A stretch of DNA of 11,105 bases, from positions 1 through 11,105 of the forward strand of contig JAAEEW010000168.1 in assembly GCA_013415595.1 (NCBI GenBank), given 5' to 3'. A model generated the notes under the pieces. It was not told the DNA's origin. It searched no databases and saw only the letters and a list, made by a program, of their open reading frames with translations. Position numbers and translations under genes: made by a program. This document shows, one piece after another, positions 1 to 6,139 of this stretch; position 1 is the stretch's first letter, and each line of letters opens with the position of its first letter. This DNA comes from Methanosarcinales archaeon (GTDB taxonomy: Archaea; Halobacteriota; Methanosarcinia; Methanotrichales; Methanotrichaceae).

Positions 1-932
1 AAGACGGCCACGGCCACGGCAATGGCCAGCTCGAAGTTGTTGCTGGCGGCGGTGAAGGACAGGGCGGCAGTGTTCTCGTAGTTCACCCCCAGCCGGTAGG
101 CCATGTAGAAGCTGAGGACGAACATCAGCAGGAAATAGATGACCAGGGGCACGGCCACCCGCACCACGTCCAGGGGCAGGGAGACGATGTAGTCGCCCTT
201 GAGGGAGAACATCACCACGATGGTGAATAGCAGGGCTATCAGGGTGATGGGGGAGATGCGGGGAATGAACCTGGTCTCGTACCACTCCCTGCTCCTGGCC
301 CGGATGAGGGTGAAGCGGGTGGCAATTCCGGCCAGGAAGGGTATTCCCAGGTAGATGAAGACGCTCCTGGCGATCTCGGCCATGGTTATGTCCACCGCCA
401 CCCCTTCCGCCACCCCCAGCCAGGCGGGCAGCACGGTGATGAATATGTAGGCGTAGACGGAGTAGAAGAGCACCTGGAATACGGAGTTCAGCCCCACCAG
501 GCCGGCACAGTACTCGGTGCAGCCCATGGCCAGCTCGTTCCATACGATCACCATGGCGATGCATCTGGCCAGGCCGATCAGTATGACCCCGTACATCAGA
601 TGGGGATAGTCCTGCAGGAAGGCCACGGCCAGCACGAACATCAGCACCGGCCCGATCAGCCAGTTCTGGACCAGGGAGAGGGCCAGGACCTTGCGGTCGC
701 AAAAGACCCGGCCCAGCTCCTCGTACTTCACCTTGGCCAGGGGCGGGTACATCATCAGTATGAGGCCCAGAGCAATGGGAATGGATGTGGTTCCTATCTG
801 CATGCTGAGAATGAACCGGGTAATTCCCGGGGCCAGATACCCGATTCCAATTCCGAGAAGCATGGCCGCGAATATCCACACCGTAAGGTACCTGGACAAA
901 AAGGACAGCCCTTTTCCTATTCCGCCAGCGAT
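1..932 (-). CDS. acr3: Acr3-family arsenite efflux transporter, 3' end cut by window edge
   Basis: This is an integral membrane exporter of arsenite (bile acid:sodium symporter/Acr3 fold), which moves As(III) out of the cell. About 300 residues are visible. They start with LSRYLTVWIFAAMLLGIGIG and include GLARCIAMVIVWNELAMG, which carries the conserved Acr3 cysteine in the A-R-C motif, followed by a second cysteine stretch (MGCTEYCAGLVGLNS). Hydrophobic helices alternate with short loops throughout. The C-terminus lies beyond base 1. The gene lies 88 bp after the rhodanese-like gene with no clear promoter between, so it is probably the last gene of the arsR-rhodanese-acr3 unit. The start is unclear: an SD (GGAGGG, 939-944) sits 6 nt before an ATC codon at 932-930, directly after an in-frame TGA. 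The nearest in-frame TTG is at 899. A TTG at 936 is in another frame. The family call is firm, the start is not. Confidence 0.93.
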   Translation of the reverse strand, partial: MAGGIGKGLSFLSRYLTVWIFAAMLLGIGIGYLAPGITRFILSMQIGTTSIPIALGLILMMYPPLAKVKYEELGRVFCDRKVLALSLVQNWLIGPVLMFVLAVAFLQDYPHLMYGVILIGLARCIAMVIVWNELAMGCTEYCAGLVGLNSVFQVLFYSVYAYIFITVLPAWLGVAEGVAVDITMAEIARSVFIYLGIPFLAGIATRFTLIRARSREWYETRFIPRISPITLIALLFTIVVMFSLKGDYIVSLPLDVVRVAVPLVIYFLLMFVLSFYMAYRLGVNYENTAALSFTAASNNFELAIAVAVAV

Positions 933-1020
933 TCAAATCCCTCCTTTTTAATTCAAACTGTTCTTCTCTGCCAACCCTTTCGTTCCTGCCTGTCTAACAT
1001 TCCTGCCGTCTCTGCCTTCC

Positions 1021-2097
1021 TCACCTTCCCAGCCTCTTGAACCGGCTGGACTGGTCGCTGGCAGCGCCCTCCACGGGGCTGGAGTTATCATTCCCGGCCA
1101 TGTTCTCCCCGGTGGAGCTGTGGGCCTGCCAGTCCTGCCAGCTATAGGTCCGGGCGTCATAGCCCATGAGCTCCAGGGCGCACCAGAGGAGCGAGGCATC
1201 GCCGAGGTCGTCGGAGTAGACCACCACCGGCCGATCGGTGGACAGGCCGGAGAAGGCCTCCTCCAGGGGGGCCCGATCCCTGATCCGCCCGCCTTCCACC
1301 ACCTGCTGCATATCGAAGTTCGAGGCTCCCGGTATCCGTCCGGCGGCGAACTCCTGGAAGGACCGGGCGTCCAGCAGCTGGGCCTCACCGGAGAGCACAT
1401 AATCGTAATTTGCCAAAAGGTCGGATGCGGGGCGGGAGGTGTAGTTGACCCCGGGCCTGGACGCGGGCATGGAGTCCACGGGAAGGCCGGCCTCCTTCCA
1501 CTCCTTCAGGCTGCCGTCCAGGAGCTTGACCTGCTCCTGGCCCAGATAGCTCATGGCCCACAGGGCCAGCGCCGCCTGGCCGGGCTGGCCATAGACCACC
1601 ACTCTGTCCTCCCTGGCAATCCCGCTATCTCCCAGCACCTCCTCCAGCTCCGGCAGGGGGCGGAGGGTGCCATCCGGGGCAAGGAGGCTCTCCACAGACA
1701 GGCTGACCGAGCCCTTGATGGTCTCCCCCTGGCCGGGGTAGGAGCAGTCCACCACCAGCTCGGAGCTGGATACCGAGGTCAGGGACTTCAGCATGGAGCC
1801 CTCTGGAAAGCTGTCCGACCGGTACTCCGGCTCGGCCGCCGGCGGGCGGCTGGCAGCCGACGGGCTCCCCTCTCCTGCCTGGGAGGTGCCCACCAGGGGG
1901 ACGTCGGAGTTGAGGAAGGCGGTGGGGTCCCAGACCTCGCCGCCACAGCAGCCGGCGCTGGCCGGACCGACCAGTGCGGCTGCCAGGAGACCTGCACCTA
2001 GAAGACCGGTTCCCAAAATCGATATCAAAAGCGCCCATAGTGCTGGACGAATGCTGCAATGGATTGCACGTGAATTGTTTGATGCCGTCCCTTTCAT
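1021..2097 (-). CDS. Exported tandem rhodanese-like protein lacking catalytic cysteines
   Basis: The product is a 358-residue protein starting at ATG 2097; a TTG lies immediately upstream at 2100. A hydrophobic segment at about residues 18-48, ending in ALVGPASAG, is a signal peptide or membrane anchor. It is followed by a Cys-Cys pair (50-51) and a low-complexity linker rich in Ser, Pro and Ala (about 71-100). Two rhodanese-like domains follow, at about 113-207 and 236-325. The second has the typical LLDARSFQEFAAGRIPGASN. In both, the active-site loop begins normally (VVVY) but the catalytic Cys is replaced: Gly170 in VVVYGQPGQ and Ser295 in VVVYSDDLGD. Sulfur transfer through a cysteine persulfide is therefore unlikely, and a binding or scaffold role outside the membrane is an inference. 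It sits between arsR and acr3, so an arsenic-linked role is plausible. A TATA box 26 bp upstream suggests a leaderless mRNA. Confidence 0.85.
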   Translation of the reverse strand: MKGTASNNSRAIHCSIRPALWALLISILGTGLLGAGLLAAALVGPASAGCCGGEVWDPTAFLNSDVPLVGTSQAGEGSPSAASRPPAAEPEYRSDSFPEGSMLKSLTSVSSSELVVDCSYPGQGETIKGSVSLSVESLLAPDGTLRPLPELEEVLGDSGIAREDRVVVYGQPGQAALALWAMSYLGQEQVKLLDGSLKEWKEAGLPVDSMPASRPGVNYTSRPASDLLANYDYVLSGEAQLLDARSFQEFAAGRIPGASNFDMQQVVEGGRIRDRAPLEEAFSGLSTDRPVVVYSDDLGDASLLWCALELMGYDARTYSWQDWQAHSSTGENMAGNDNSSPVEGAASDQSSRFKRLGR

Positions 2098-2118
2098 CAA
2101 TTTAACACCAGCTTGAAA

Positions 2119-2127
2119 TTATATATA
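2119..2127 (-). promoter_or_regulatory. TATA box for the rhodanese-like gene (leaderless)
   Basis: On the minus strand this reads TATATATAA. Its centre is about 26 bp from ATG 2097, the usual archaeal TATA-to-start distance, so transcription should begin at or next to the start codon. No Shine-Dalgarno sequence precedes the ATG, which agrees with a leaderless transcript. Confidence 0.6.
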
Positions 2128-2233
2128 GTAGTTAATAATAAGTGTGGTTGAATGGCACAGGAGGTCGCCATTTCAGGGCTTTCAGATCCGACCAGCATTC
2201 TCAAAGCCCCTCGCATCCGCCCCCTCCAGGACT

Positions 2234-2644
2234 TCATATCTTCAGGAGCCTGGAATAGCTGAGGAGGTTCAAGACTGCGCCGTCTGCCAGGCGGTAGTGG
2301 CACCACTTTCCCTCCTTTCGCTCCTTGATCAGACCGGCCTCTCTAAGGATGGAGAGGTGGTGGGAGGTGGTCGATTGAGGCCTGTCCAGGGCGGCCATTA
2401 TCTCGCAGACGCAAAACTCGCCCTCCTTCAGCAGGTGGAGTATCTTGAGCCTGCAGGGGTCGGCCAGGGCCTTGAAGACCGATACGTCGCAGGCCCCATC
2501 GTCGGCATCTATTCGCTCAGTCAGCAGGCAAAGCCTCCGGATGCGCTCGGCAGCCCTCTCCTGGTCCCCGGTCAGCCTGGTCAGACAGTCCAGGGCATCG
2601 GAGCACCTCGTCCCGGAGCATTCCTCTCTTGCCTGAGGAGCCAG
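2234..2644 (-). CDS. arsR: ArsR-family metalloregulator with cysteine-rich N-terminal extension
   Basis: This is a winged-helix repressor of the ArsR/SmtB family, which binds operator DNA and releases it on binding As(III)/Sb(III) or other soft metals. It runs to 136 residues if translation begins at CTG 2644. The core runs VFKALADPCRLKILHLLKEG, then EFCVCEIM with Cys78 and Cys80 as the ArsR-type metal site. The recognition helix region QSTTSHHLSILREAGLI and the wing KERKEGKWCHYRL follow. An N-terminal stretch of about 50 residues adds Cys9, 14, 20, 39 and 52, making it longer than the common ~110-residue forms. No ATG, GTG or TTG exists in frame before the helix-turn-helix. A strong SD (AGGAGGG) lies 6 nt before the CTG, just after an in-frame TAG. 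It is upstream of the rhodanese-like and acr3 genes and probably controls them. The gene call is strong and the start unusual. Confidence 0.88.
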   Translation of the reverse strand: MAPQAREECSGTRCSDALDCLTRLTGDQERAAERIRRLCLLTERIDADDGACDVSVFKALADPCRLKILHLLKEGEFCVCEIMAALDRPQSTTSHHLSILREAGLIKERKEGKWCHYRLADGAVLNLLSYSRLLKI

Positions 2645-2673
2645 CTAGAGCCCTCCTGGAAATATCAGCCTGT

Positions 2674-2701
2674 GATCTCTCAACTTCGATCTCTCAACTT
2701 C
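2674..2701. repeat. Perfect 14-bp tandem repeat upstream of arsR
   Basis: GATCTCTCAACTTC occurs twice head to tail (2674-2687 and 2688-2701), about 30 bp upstream of the probable arsR start. The next bases hold a second pair of direct repeats with the same 14-bp step (TGTGTTCTC at 2712 and 2726). This is a candidate operator or leader element for the arsR unit, although neither repeat is a dyad as most ArsR operators are. Confidence 0.55.
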
Positions 2702-3132
2702 ATTGCTGGACTGTGTTCTCCAAATTGTGTTCTCACGGCTCACGCTCATCTCACTCGTGATCGCCAAATCATCGGTCCTGGGCCCAAACCCAATCTCCCA
2801 TGGGCCAGGCCGGTCGGGCGAAATGGTGCCTGCAGCGCCCACAGCCGCTCGTCCCATTGCCCCCCAAACGCCTGCCTGCCGCTCGTTTCGATTTCAATTT
2901 CGGCAAATTATATCTCAATTCAGTTTTGCCCTGCAAATCGACGTCGAGAGCCGGACGGTCTATGGAGACTGGCCCCTGCCATATCACATCGATGTATCTT
3001 GATATATAAGAGTAACTGACTCCCAGAAAAAAGGATATCCCGGGCAGATTTAGAATCAGCAATCGAACTACGCGCCAAAAAATATGACATTTTTTGCACT
3101 TTTGGACTCCCATTCCTGCAGAGAGTGCCTCT

Positions 3133-3149
3133 GCGAAACCGATAAATAT
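3133..3149 (+). promoter_or_regulatory. BRE/TATA promoter for the thioredoxin-like gene
   Basis: GCGAAACC followed by GATAAATATT matches the archaeal BRE plus TATA pattern. The expected transcription start is near 3171, which would leave a leader of about 158 nt before the chosen ATG at 3330. Confidence 0.5.
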
Positions 3150-3171
3150 TGATTTGTCAATTACTGCTCCA

Positions 3172-3329
3172 TCAGCCGGGCTCTATACCGTCGGATTTAA
3201 GCGGTGAATCCTGGATGGAGAACTGTAGCCGGCTGGCCCCCCGGGAAGAGACTATCATCCCGGGGCCAGGGGGAGCAGTTCCCTGGAGATATGAATGTCA
3301 AATGTGAGTGTGAATCAGGGGAGTATGAA
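3172..3329 (+). promoter_or_regulatory. Candidate structured 5' leader RNA
   Basis: Three pairings can be drawn by eye. CAGCCGG (3173-3179) pairs with CCGGCTG (3229-3235). GGATT (3193-3197) pairs with AATCC (3207-3211), with ACCG/CGGT (3187-3190/3202-3205) as an alternative. A GC-rich hairpin of 12 bp has its arms at 3233-3246 and 3258-3269, with a two-base bulge and an 11-nt loop. The first and last helices share bases 3233-3235, so full forms of both exclude each other, as in switching leaders. No U-run follows the hairpin. Function is unknown. Confidence 0.4.
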
Positions 3330-3869
3330 ATGTTATTCTACAGCAAGATTATGCGGCTGTCAATGATTGTGGCATTATTTGCCCTGGCCGCGGGAATGGC
3401 GTCTGCCGAGGGTGAGGGCCATTCGGTGGGCGTTGGAGAGGACGACTGGTGGCTGGGCTACCCGGACCAGCACCCCAATGCCGGGGAAGATGTGCGCCAT
3501 CCCCAGTGGGTCCTGGAAGCCCTGCAAAGCGGGCCGGTGATGATCTACGGCCACGGGGACTGTGAATACTGCGCCCCCCAGACGGAGGCCGTGGGAAGAC
3601 TCATGGAGCAATCCGGCGATGAGGTGGAGTACTTCAACATCCCCAGCGACGGCAGCGATTCCCGGAAAGATTACTTCTCGGTCTACGATCCCGACGGGGG
3701 AGCGACCTACGTGCCCCTGACCGTCTTCGTGACCCTGGTCCAGGACAGCGAGGGCGAGGTGCAGGTGGCCTGGCACAGCTCAGAGGACATCACCGGGGAG
3801 GAGTGGCTCAGTTCTTACCTGGAGGACGCCATCGCCCTCTATCAGGAGAACGTGGCCGACTGGAAATAA
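3330..3869 (+). CDS. Exported thioredoxin-like protein with CEYC motif
   Basis: This is a 179-residue protein starting at ATG 3330, chosen because AGGGGAG lies 6 nt before it and a clean signal peptide follows (MLFYSKIMRLSMIVALFALA, with AxA-type cleavage near MASAEG). A longer frame from GTG 3204 would bury that signal. The mature part contains GPVMIYGHGDCEYCAPQ, a thioredoxin-fold strand followed by a Cys-Glu-Tyr-Cys redox motif, then a cis-Pro-like VPLTVFVTLVQD segment (the sequence is YVPLTVFV). It probably acts as a dithiol/disulfide protein outside the membrane. The Trp-rich EDDWWLGYPDQH segment after cleavage is distinctive. It stands alone, divergent from the arsR unit and convergent with the permease unit. 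Partner and substrate are unknown; nearby arsenic genes suggest thiol chemistry linked to soft metals, which is inference. Confidence 0.85.
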   Translation: MLFYSKIMRLSMIVALFALAAGMASAEGEGHSVGVGEDDWWLGYPDQHPNAGEDVRHPQWVLEALQSGPVMIYGHGDCEYCAPQTEAVGRLMEQSGDEVEYFNIPSDGSDSRKDYFSVYDPDGGATYVPLTVFVTLVQDSEGEVQVAWHSSEDITGEEWLSSYLEDAIALYQENVADWK

Positions 3870-3913
3870 GCAAGCAGCGATTATACTCCGGCCGATTCAG
3901 CGGCCAGCATTTC

Positions 3914-3956
3914 ATTTTTGAGGGATCCGCAGGCGATTTTTTCCAGGCTTTTTTCA
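3914..3956 (+). terminator. T-rich transcription terminator after the thioredoxin-like gene
   Basis: Three T-runs (ATTTTTG, GATTTTTTCC, CTTTTTTC) follow the stop codon within 90 bp. This is the typical archaeal intrinsic termination signal on the plus strand. No strong hairpin is needed. Confidence 0.5.
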
Positions 3957-4001
3957 AGACTCTGATTATCAGGCCGTCCCGGAGGATTGGGTCCCCCGGG
4001 C

Positions 4002-5078
4002 TCAGGCCATCAATGCGCCGTAGATCATGCCCACGGCCGTGGAGATCAGCACCACCAGGGCGATGTAGACGCTGGCCTTCTTGCCTCCGATCACCCGCCA
4101 GATGACGATCATGTTGGGAAGGCTAAGCGACGGGCCGGACAGCAGCAAGGCCAGGGCCGGGCCGGGCGCTGTAATCCCGGCGCTGTACCCAAAGAGCGTC
4201 CCAACGATAGGCACCTCCAGCAGGGTGGGCATGTAGAGCAGGGAGCCGATCACCGAGGCGGTGAAGCAGGCCAGGAAGCCGTTTGATCCGAAGATGGACC
4301 TGATGATCTCCACCGGCAGGAAGTAGCCGATCACTCCGGTGATGAAGGTCCCGGCCACCAGCAGGGGAAATATCTTCTTGACCAGCCACCAGGTCTCTTC
4401 CAGGAAGGCGGCCTCCTCCTCCCGGGAGTAGAAAGACCGCATGATGTAGGCCGCGGCCAGGGCCAGGACGGCCACGATGGCCGCTTTTGCCAGCAGGCTC
4501 ACCAGGGAGGTGGTGGCCACCAGCAAGATGGCCACCAGCAGGCCCAGGAAGGCCAGGGTCAGGCGGCCGGGCCTGCCCGCGTCCTGGTCCGGAGCCGGAA
4601 CCGGGGCTGCCGCCACAGTCCCCTGGCACTCTCTGTCGCCCCGGTCGAATATGGCGGACATGGTCAGGCCGATTAGCACGGCCATGGTTACCGCCGCCAC
4701 CGCCCTGGCCAACCCCAGGTCCAGTCCCAGAACCCTGGCGGTCAGGATTATGGCCAGGAGGTTGATGGCCGGGCCGGAGAAGAGGAAGGCCGTGGCCGGC
4801 CCGATGCCTGCCCCCCTCCTCTCGATCCCGGCGAACATGGGCAGGATGGTGCAGCTGCACACCGCCAGTATGGTCCCGGAGGTGGCAGCCACCGGGTAGC
4901 AGAGCCACTTGCTGGCATCTCTGCCGAAGTACTTCAGCACCGTCTCTTTGTTCAGCAGAGCTGCTATGGCTCCGGCAATGAAGAAGGCCGGAACCAGGCA
5001 GGTCAACACGTGGGCAGAGAGGTACTCCAGCAGAGTCTCCAGGCCCGCGTTCAGGGGTGCCGCTATTATTTCGAACAC
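4002..5078 (-). CDS. DUF318/ArsP_1-family permease (UPF0718)
   Basis: This is a 358-residue membrane permease of the family that includes the methylarsenite exporter ArsP and other metal-linked permeases. It has two similar halves. The first carries GTILAVCSCTILPMFAGI, with a Cys-x-Cys at 74 and 76 in a membrane segment, then ATAFLFSGPAINLLAIILTA. The second repeats the pattern with ALALLLSGPSLSLPNMIVIW. A hydrophilic loop at about 145-172 separates the halves. The start is GTG 5078, with no in-frame ATG nearby and a weak GGGTGG 9 nt upstream. It begins 40 bp after an arsR gene on the same strand and is surely in its operon. Export of methylated or inorganic soft metals is an inference from family and neighbours, including arsM across the arsR promoter. 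The sequence alone does not settle the substrate. Confidence 0.88.
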   Translation of the reverse strand: MFEIIAAPLNAGLETLLEYLSAHVLTCLVPAFFIAGAIAALLNKETVLKYFGRDASKWLCYPVAATSGTILAVCSCTILPMFAGIERRGAGIGPATAFLFSGPAINLLAIILTARVLGLDLGLARAVAAVTMAVLIGLTMSAIFDRGDRECQGTVAAAPVPAPDQDAGRPGRLTLAFLGLLVAILLVATTSLVSLLAKAAIVAVLALAAAYIMRSFYSREEEAAFLEETWWLVKKIFPLLVAGTFITGVIGYFLPVEIIRSIFGSNGFLACFTASVIGSLLYMPTLLEVPIVGTLFGYSAGITAPGPALALLLSGPSLSLPNMIVIWRVIGGKKASVYIALVVLISTAVGMIYGALMA

Positions 5079-5118
5079 CAGGTAATTCCACCCAATTTAT
5101 AATTTTAATTGTTGCCTT

Positions 5119-5457
5119 TTAATTTCTGATGGACTTTTCCAGAAGCTTCTCCGCCCCGGTCAGCTTGGAGATGTGACTGAGAACCAGAGAATCCACCTCC
5201 CTCAGCAGATCGAGGATCCCGGGGTCCGCTATCCTGTAAAGAGTGCGCTTGCCATCGATTCGCCGCTCCAGAATGCCCGCCTCGTAGAGTATGTTCAGGT
5301 GCTTGGATATGGTGGACTGGGAGCGCTGGAAGGCGGGCAGGATCTCGCAGACGCATCTCTCGCCCCCGGTCAGGAGCTCCAGCAGCTCGAGCCTGGTGGG
5401 ATCGGCCAGGGCGCTCAGGACCTTGACCCGCAATTCCAGCACGGATTCTCTTGTCAT
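5119..5457 (-). CDS. arsR: ArsR-family metalloregulator
   Basis: This is a compact 112-residue repressor that would sense a thiophilic metal and control the downstream permease. The core reads VKVLSALADPTRLELLELLTGG, then ERCVCEIL with Cys35 and Cys37 as the ArsR-type As/Sb site. The DNA-recognition segment QRSQSTISKHLNILYEAGIL and wing ERRIDGKRTLYRI follow. I chose ATG 5457 because GGAG lies 6 nt upstream and the TATA box predicts transcription start near 5462. In-frame ATGs at 5469 and 5478 are possible, while the longer frame up to 5571 would start upstream of the promoter. It differs clearly from the arsR at 2234-2644, so the two probably act on separate operators. Confidence 0.92.
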   Translation of the reverse strand: MTRESVLELRVKVLSALADPTRLELLELLTGGERCVCEILPAFQRSQSTISKHLNILYEAGILERRIDGKRTLYRIADPGILDLLREVDSLVLSHISKLTGAEKLLEKSIRN

Positions 5458-5775
5458 GTCTGACTCCATAGTGGACATATTCGTATATAAACATATCGTC
5501 ATAATGCGATTTAATGATGGGTACGGCCTGTCTCCGAGAAAACGTCCACGGGAAAAGCCCATTGAGCCCATTGTTTGATTCCTGGCCTTGGTCTATCCCG
5601 CCTCTCATCCTGCCGTCACTGCCAGCCAGGATCGGAGCCTGCTTTAGCGAATCACTCCCTTTGAAGGCTGGCGAACGGATCTGTACCCCTTATCACAATT
5701 TTCTGAATTCTGAGAAAAGTTTAATTATTTTGAACGACAACCCCCTGAGCAGCACAGCCAGATCGGGGGCGAACT
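5458..5775. other. Intergenic region between divergent arsR and the AbrB-like gene
   Basis: No protein gene is apparent. The left part holds the arsR promoter/dyad. The right part has an AT-rich element (GAAAAGTTTAATTATTT, 5713-5729) that resembles BRE plus TATA for the rightward AbrB-like gene, with an expected transcript start near 5748. Confidence 0.5.
5476..5499 (-). promoter_or_regulatory. Promoter with imperfect dyad for arsR-permease operon
   Basis: The minus strand reads TTTATATA (5484-5491), centred about 26 bp from the expected start near 5462. The surrounding bases form an imperfect inverted repeat (GACATAT at 5474-5480 against ATATCGTC at 5493-5500). A dyad over the TATA box is what an ArsR self-repressing operator would look like. 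The assignment as operator is inferred. Confidence 0.5.
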
Positions 5776-6051
5776 TTGGCAGACGAAGAGAGACAGGAGA
5801 AATGCTGCGATCAACCGGTGGCCATGGGGTGCCGGGTGCAGGCCGTGGTCAGCGTCGACGACCGGGGTCAGATGGTCCTTCCCAAGGAGATAAGAGATAA
5901 GGCCGGGATCGGGCCCGGAGACAAGCTGGCGGTGGTGTCCCTGGAGAAGGATGGGAGCATCTGCTGCATCTCCCTCATCAAGATATCCCAGCTGGACCAG
6001 ATGGTCCGGTCCCACCTGAGGCCGGTCATGAAAGAAATAGTTGAGTTTTGA
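5776..6051 (+). CDS. AbrB/SpoVT-type protein, HgcAB-associated (HgcC-like) family
   Basis: This is a small 91-residue protein with a swapped-hairpin AbrB DNA-binding domain at about 20-68: CRVQAVVSVDDRGQMVLPKE, then IRDKAGIGPGDKLAVVSLEK. It carries two cysteine pairs, Cys10-Cys11 and Cys63-Cys64 (SICCISLI), plus Cys19, which matches the family called HgcAB-associated in methanogens and sulfate reducers. The start is TTG 5776, weakly supported by a GGGGGC stretch 5 nt upstream. Keeping it preserves the Cys-rich N-terminus, and an in-frame ATG at 5824 would remove it. No hgcA or hgcB is seen here; instead arsM follows 88 bp later under its own promoter. A role as thiol-metal-responsive regulator of arsM is inferred. 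Confidence 0.82.
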   Translation: MADEERQEKCCDQPVAMGCRVQAVVSVDDRGQMVLPKEIRDKAGIGPGDKLAVVSLEKDGSICCISLIKISQLDQMVRSHLRPVMKEIVEF

Positions 6052-6080
6052 AGAATGACATAGTTGCGAAGACTGAATCG

Positions 6081-6093
6081 CGAAAATATAATA
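6081..6093 (+). promoter_or_regulatory. BRE/TATA promoter for arsM
   Basis: CGAAAATATAATA is a good archaeal BRE/TATA match. The expected start near 6114 gives a leader of about 26 nt to ATG 6140. Just downstream, AATATT is repeated at 6090 and 6104 in an AT-rich dyad that could be a regulator site. Confidence 0.55.
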
Positions 6094-6139
6094 TTTAATT
6101 CAGAATATTGAAAACCAATACAAAATCCAAGGTGTGGCA

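Larger units (their letters stand above)
2645..3329. other. Intergenic region between divergent arsR and thioredoxin-like genes
   Basis: I see no convincing protein gene in this 685-bp stretch; the open frames here have poor composition and no good starts. It holds the 14-bp tandem repeats near arsR, a TATA-like element at 3001-3010 (GATATATAAG) that could work in either direction, a BRE/TATA promoter at 3133-3149 facing right, and a long potentially structured leader before the thioredoxin-like gene. Confidence 0.6.

Noticed and set aside
1120..2001. 293-residue plus-strand frame
   Set aside because: It lies opposite the rhodanese-like gene, whose domains are clear; the translation has no recognisable motif.
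2645..2857. 70-residue minus-strand frame in phase with arsR, ending at TAG, as a pyrrolysine read-through extension
   Set aside because: There is no sign of the Pyl system here, a strong SD lies right before the TAG, and the upstream peptide has no family resemblance.
2144..3019. 291-residue plus-strand frame
   Set aside because: It runs antisense over the arsR gene with its CVC motif and helix-turn-helix, and has no protein-like pattern.
2769..3113. 114-residue minus-strand frame with a hydrophobic N-terminus
   Set aside because: It crosses the likely promoters, has poor composition in its second half, and no SD.
5776..6051. Evidence for mercury methylation
   Set aside because: The HgcC-like protein alone is not evidence; neither HgcA nor HgcB is encoded in the window.
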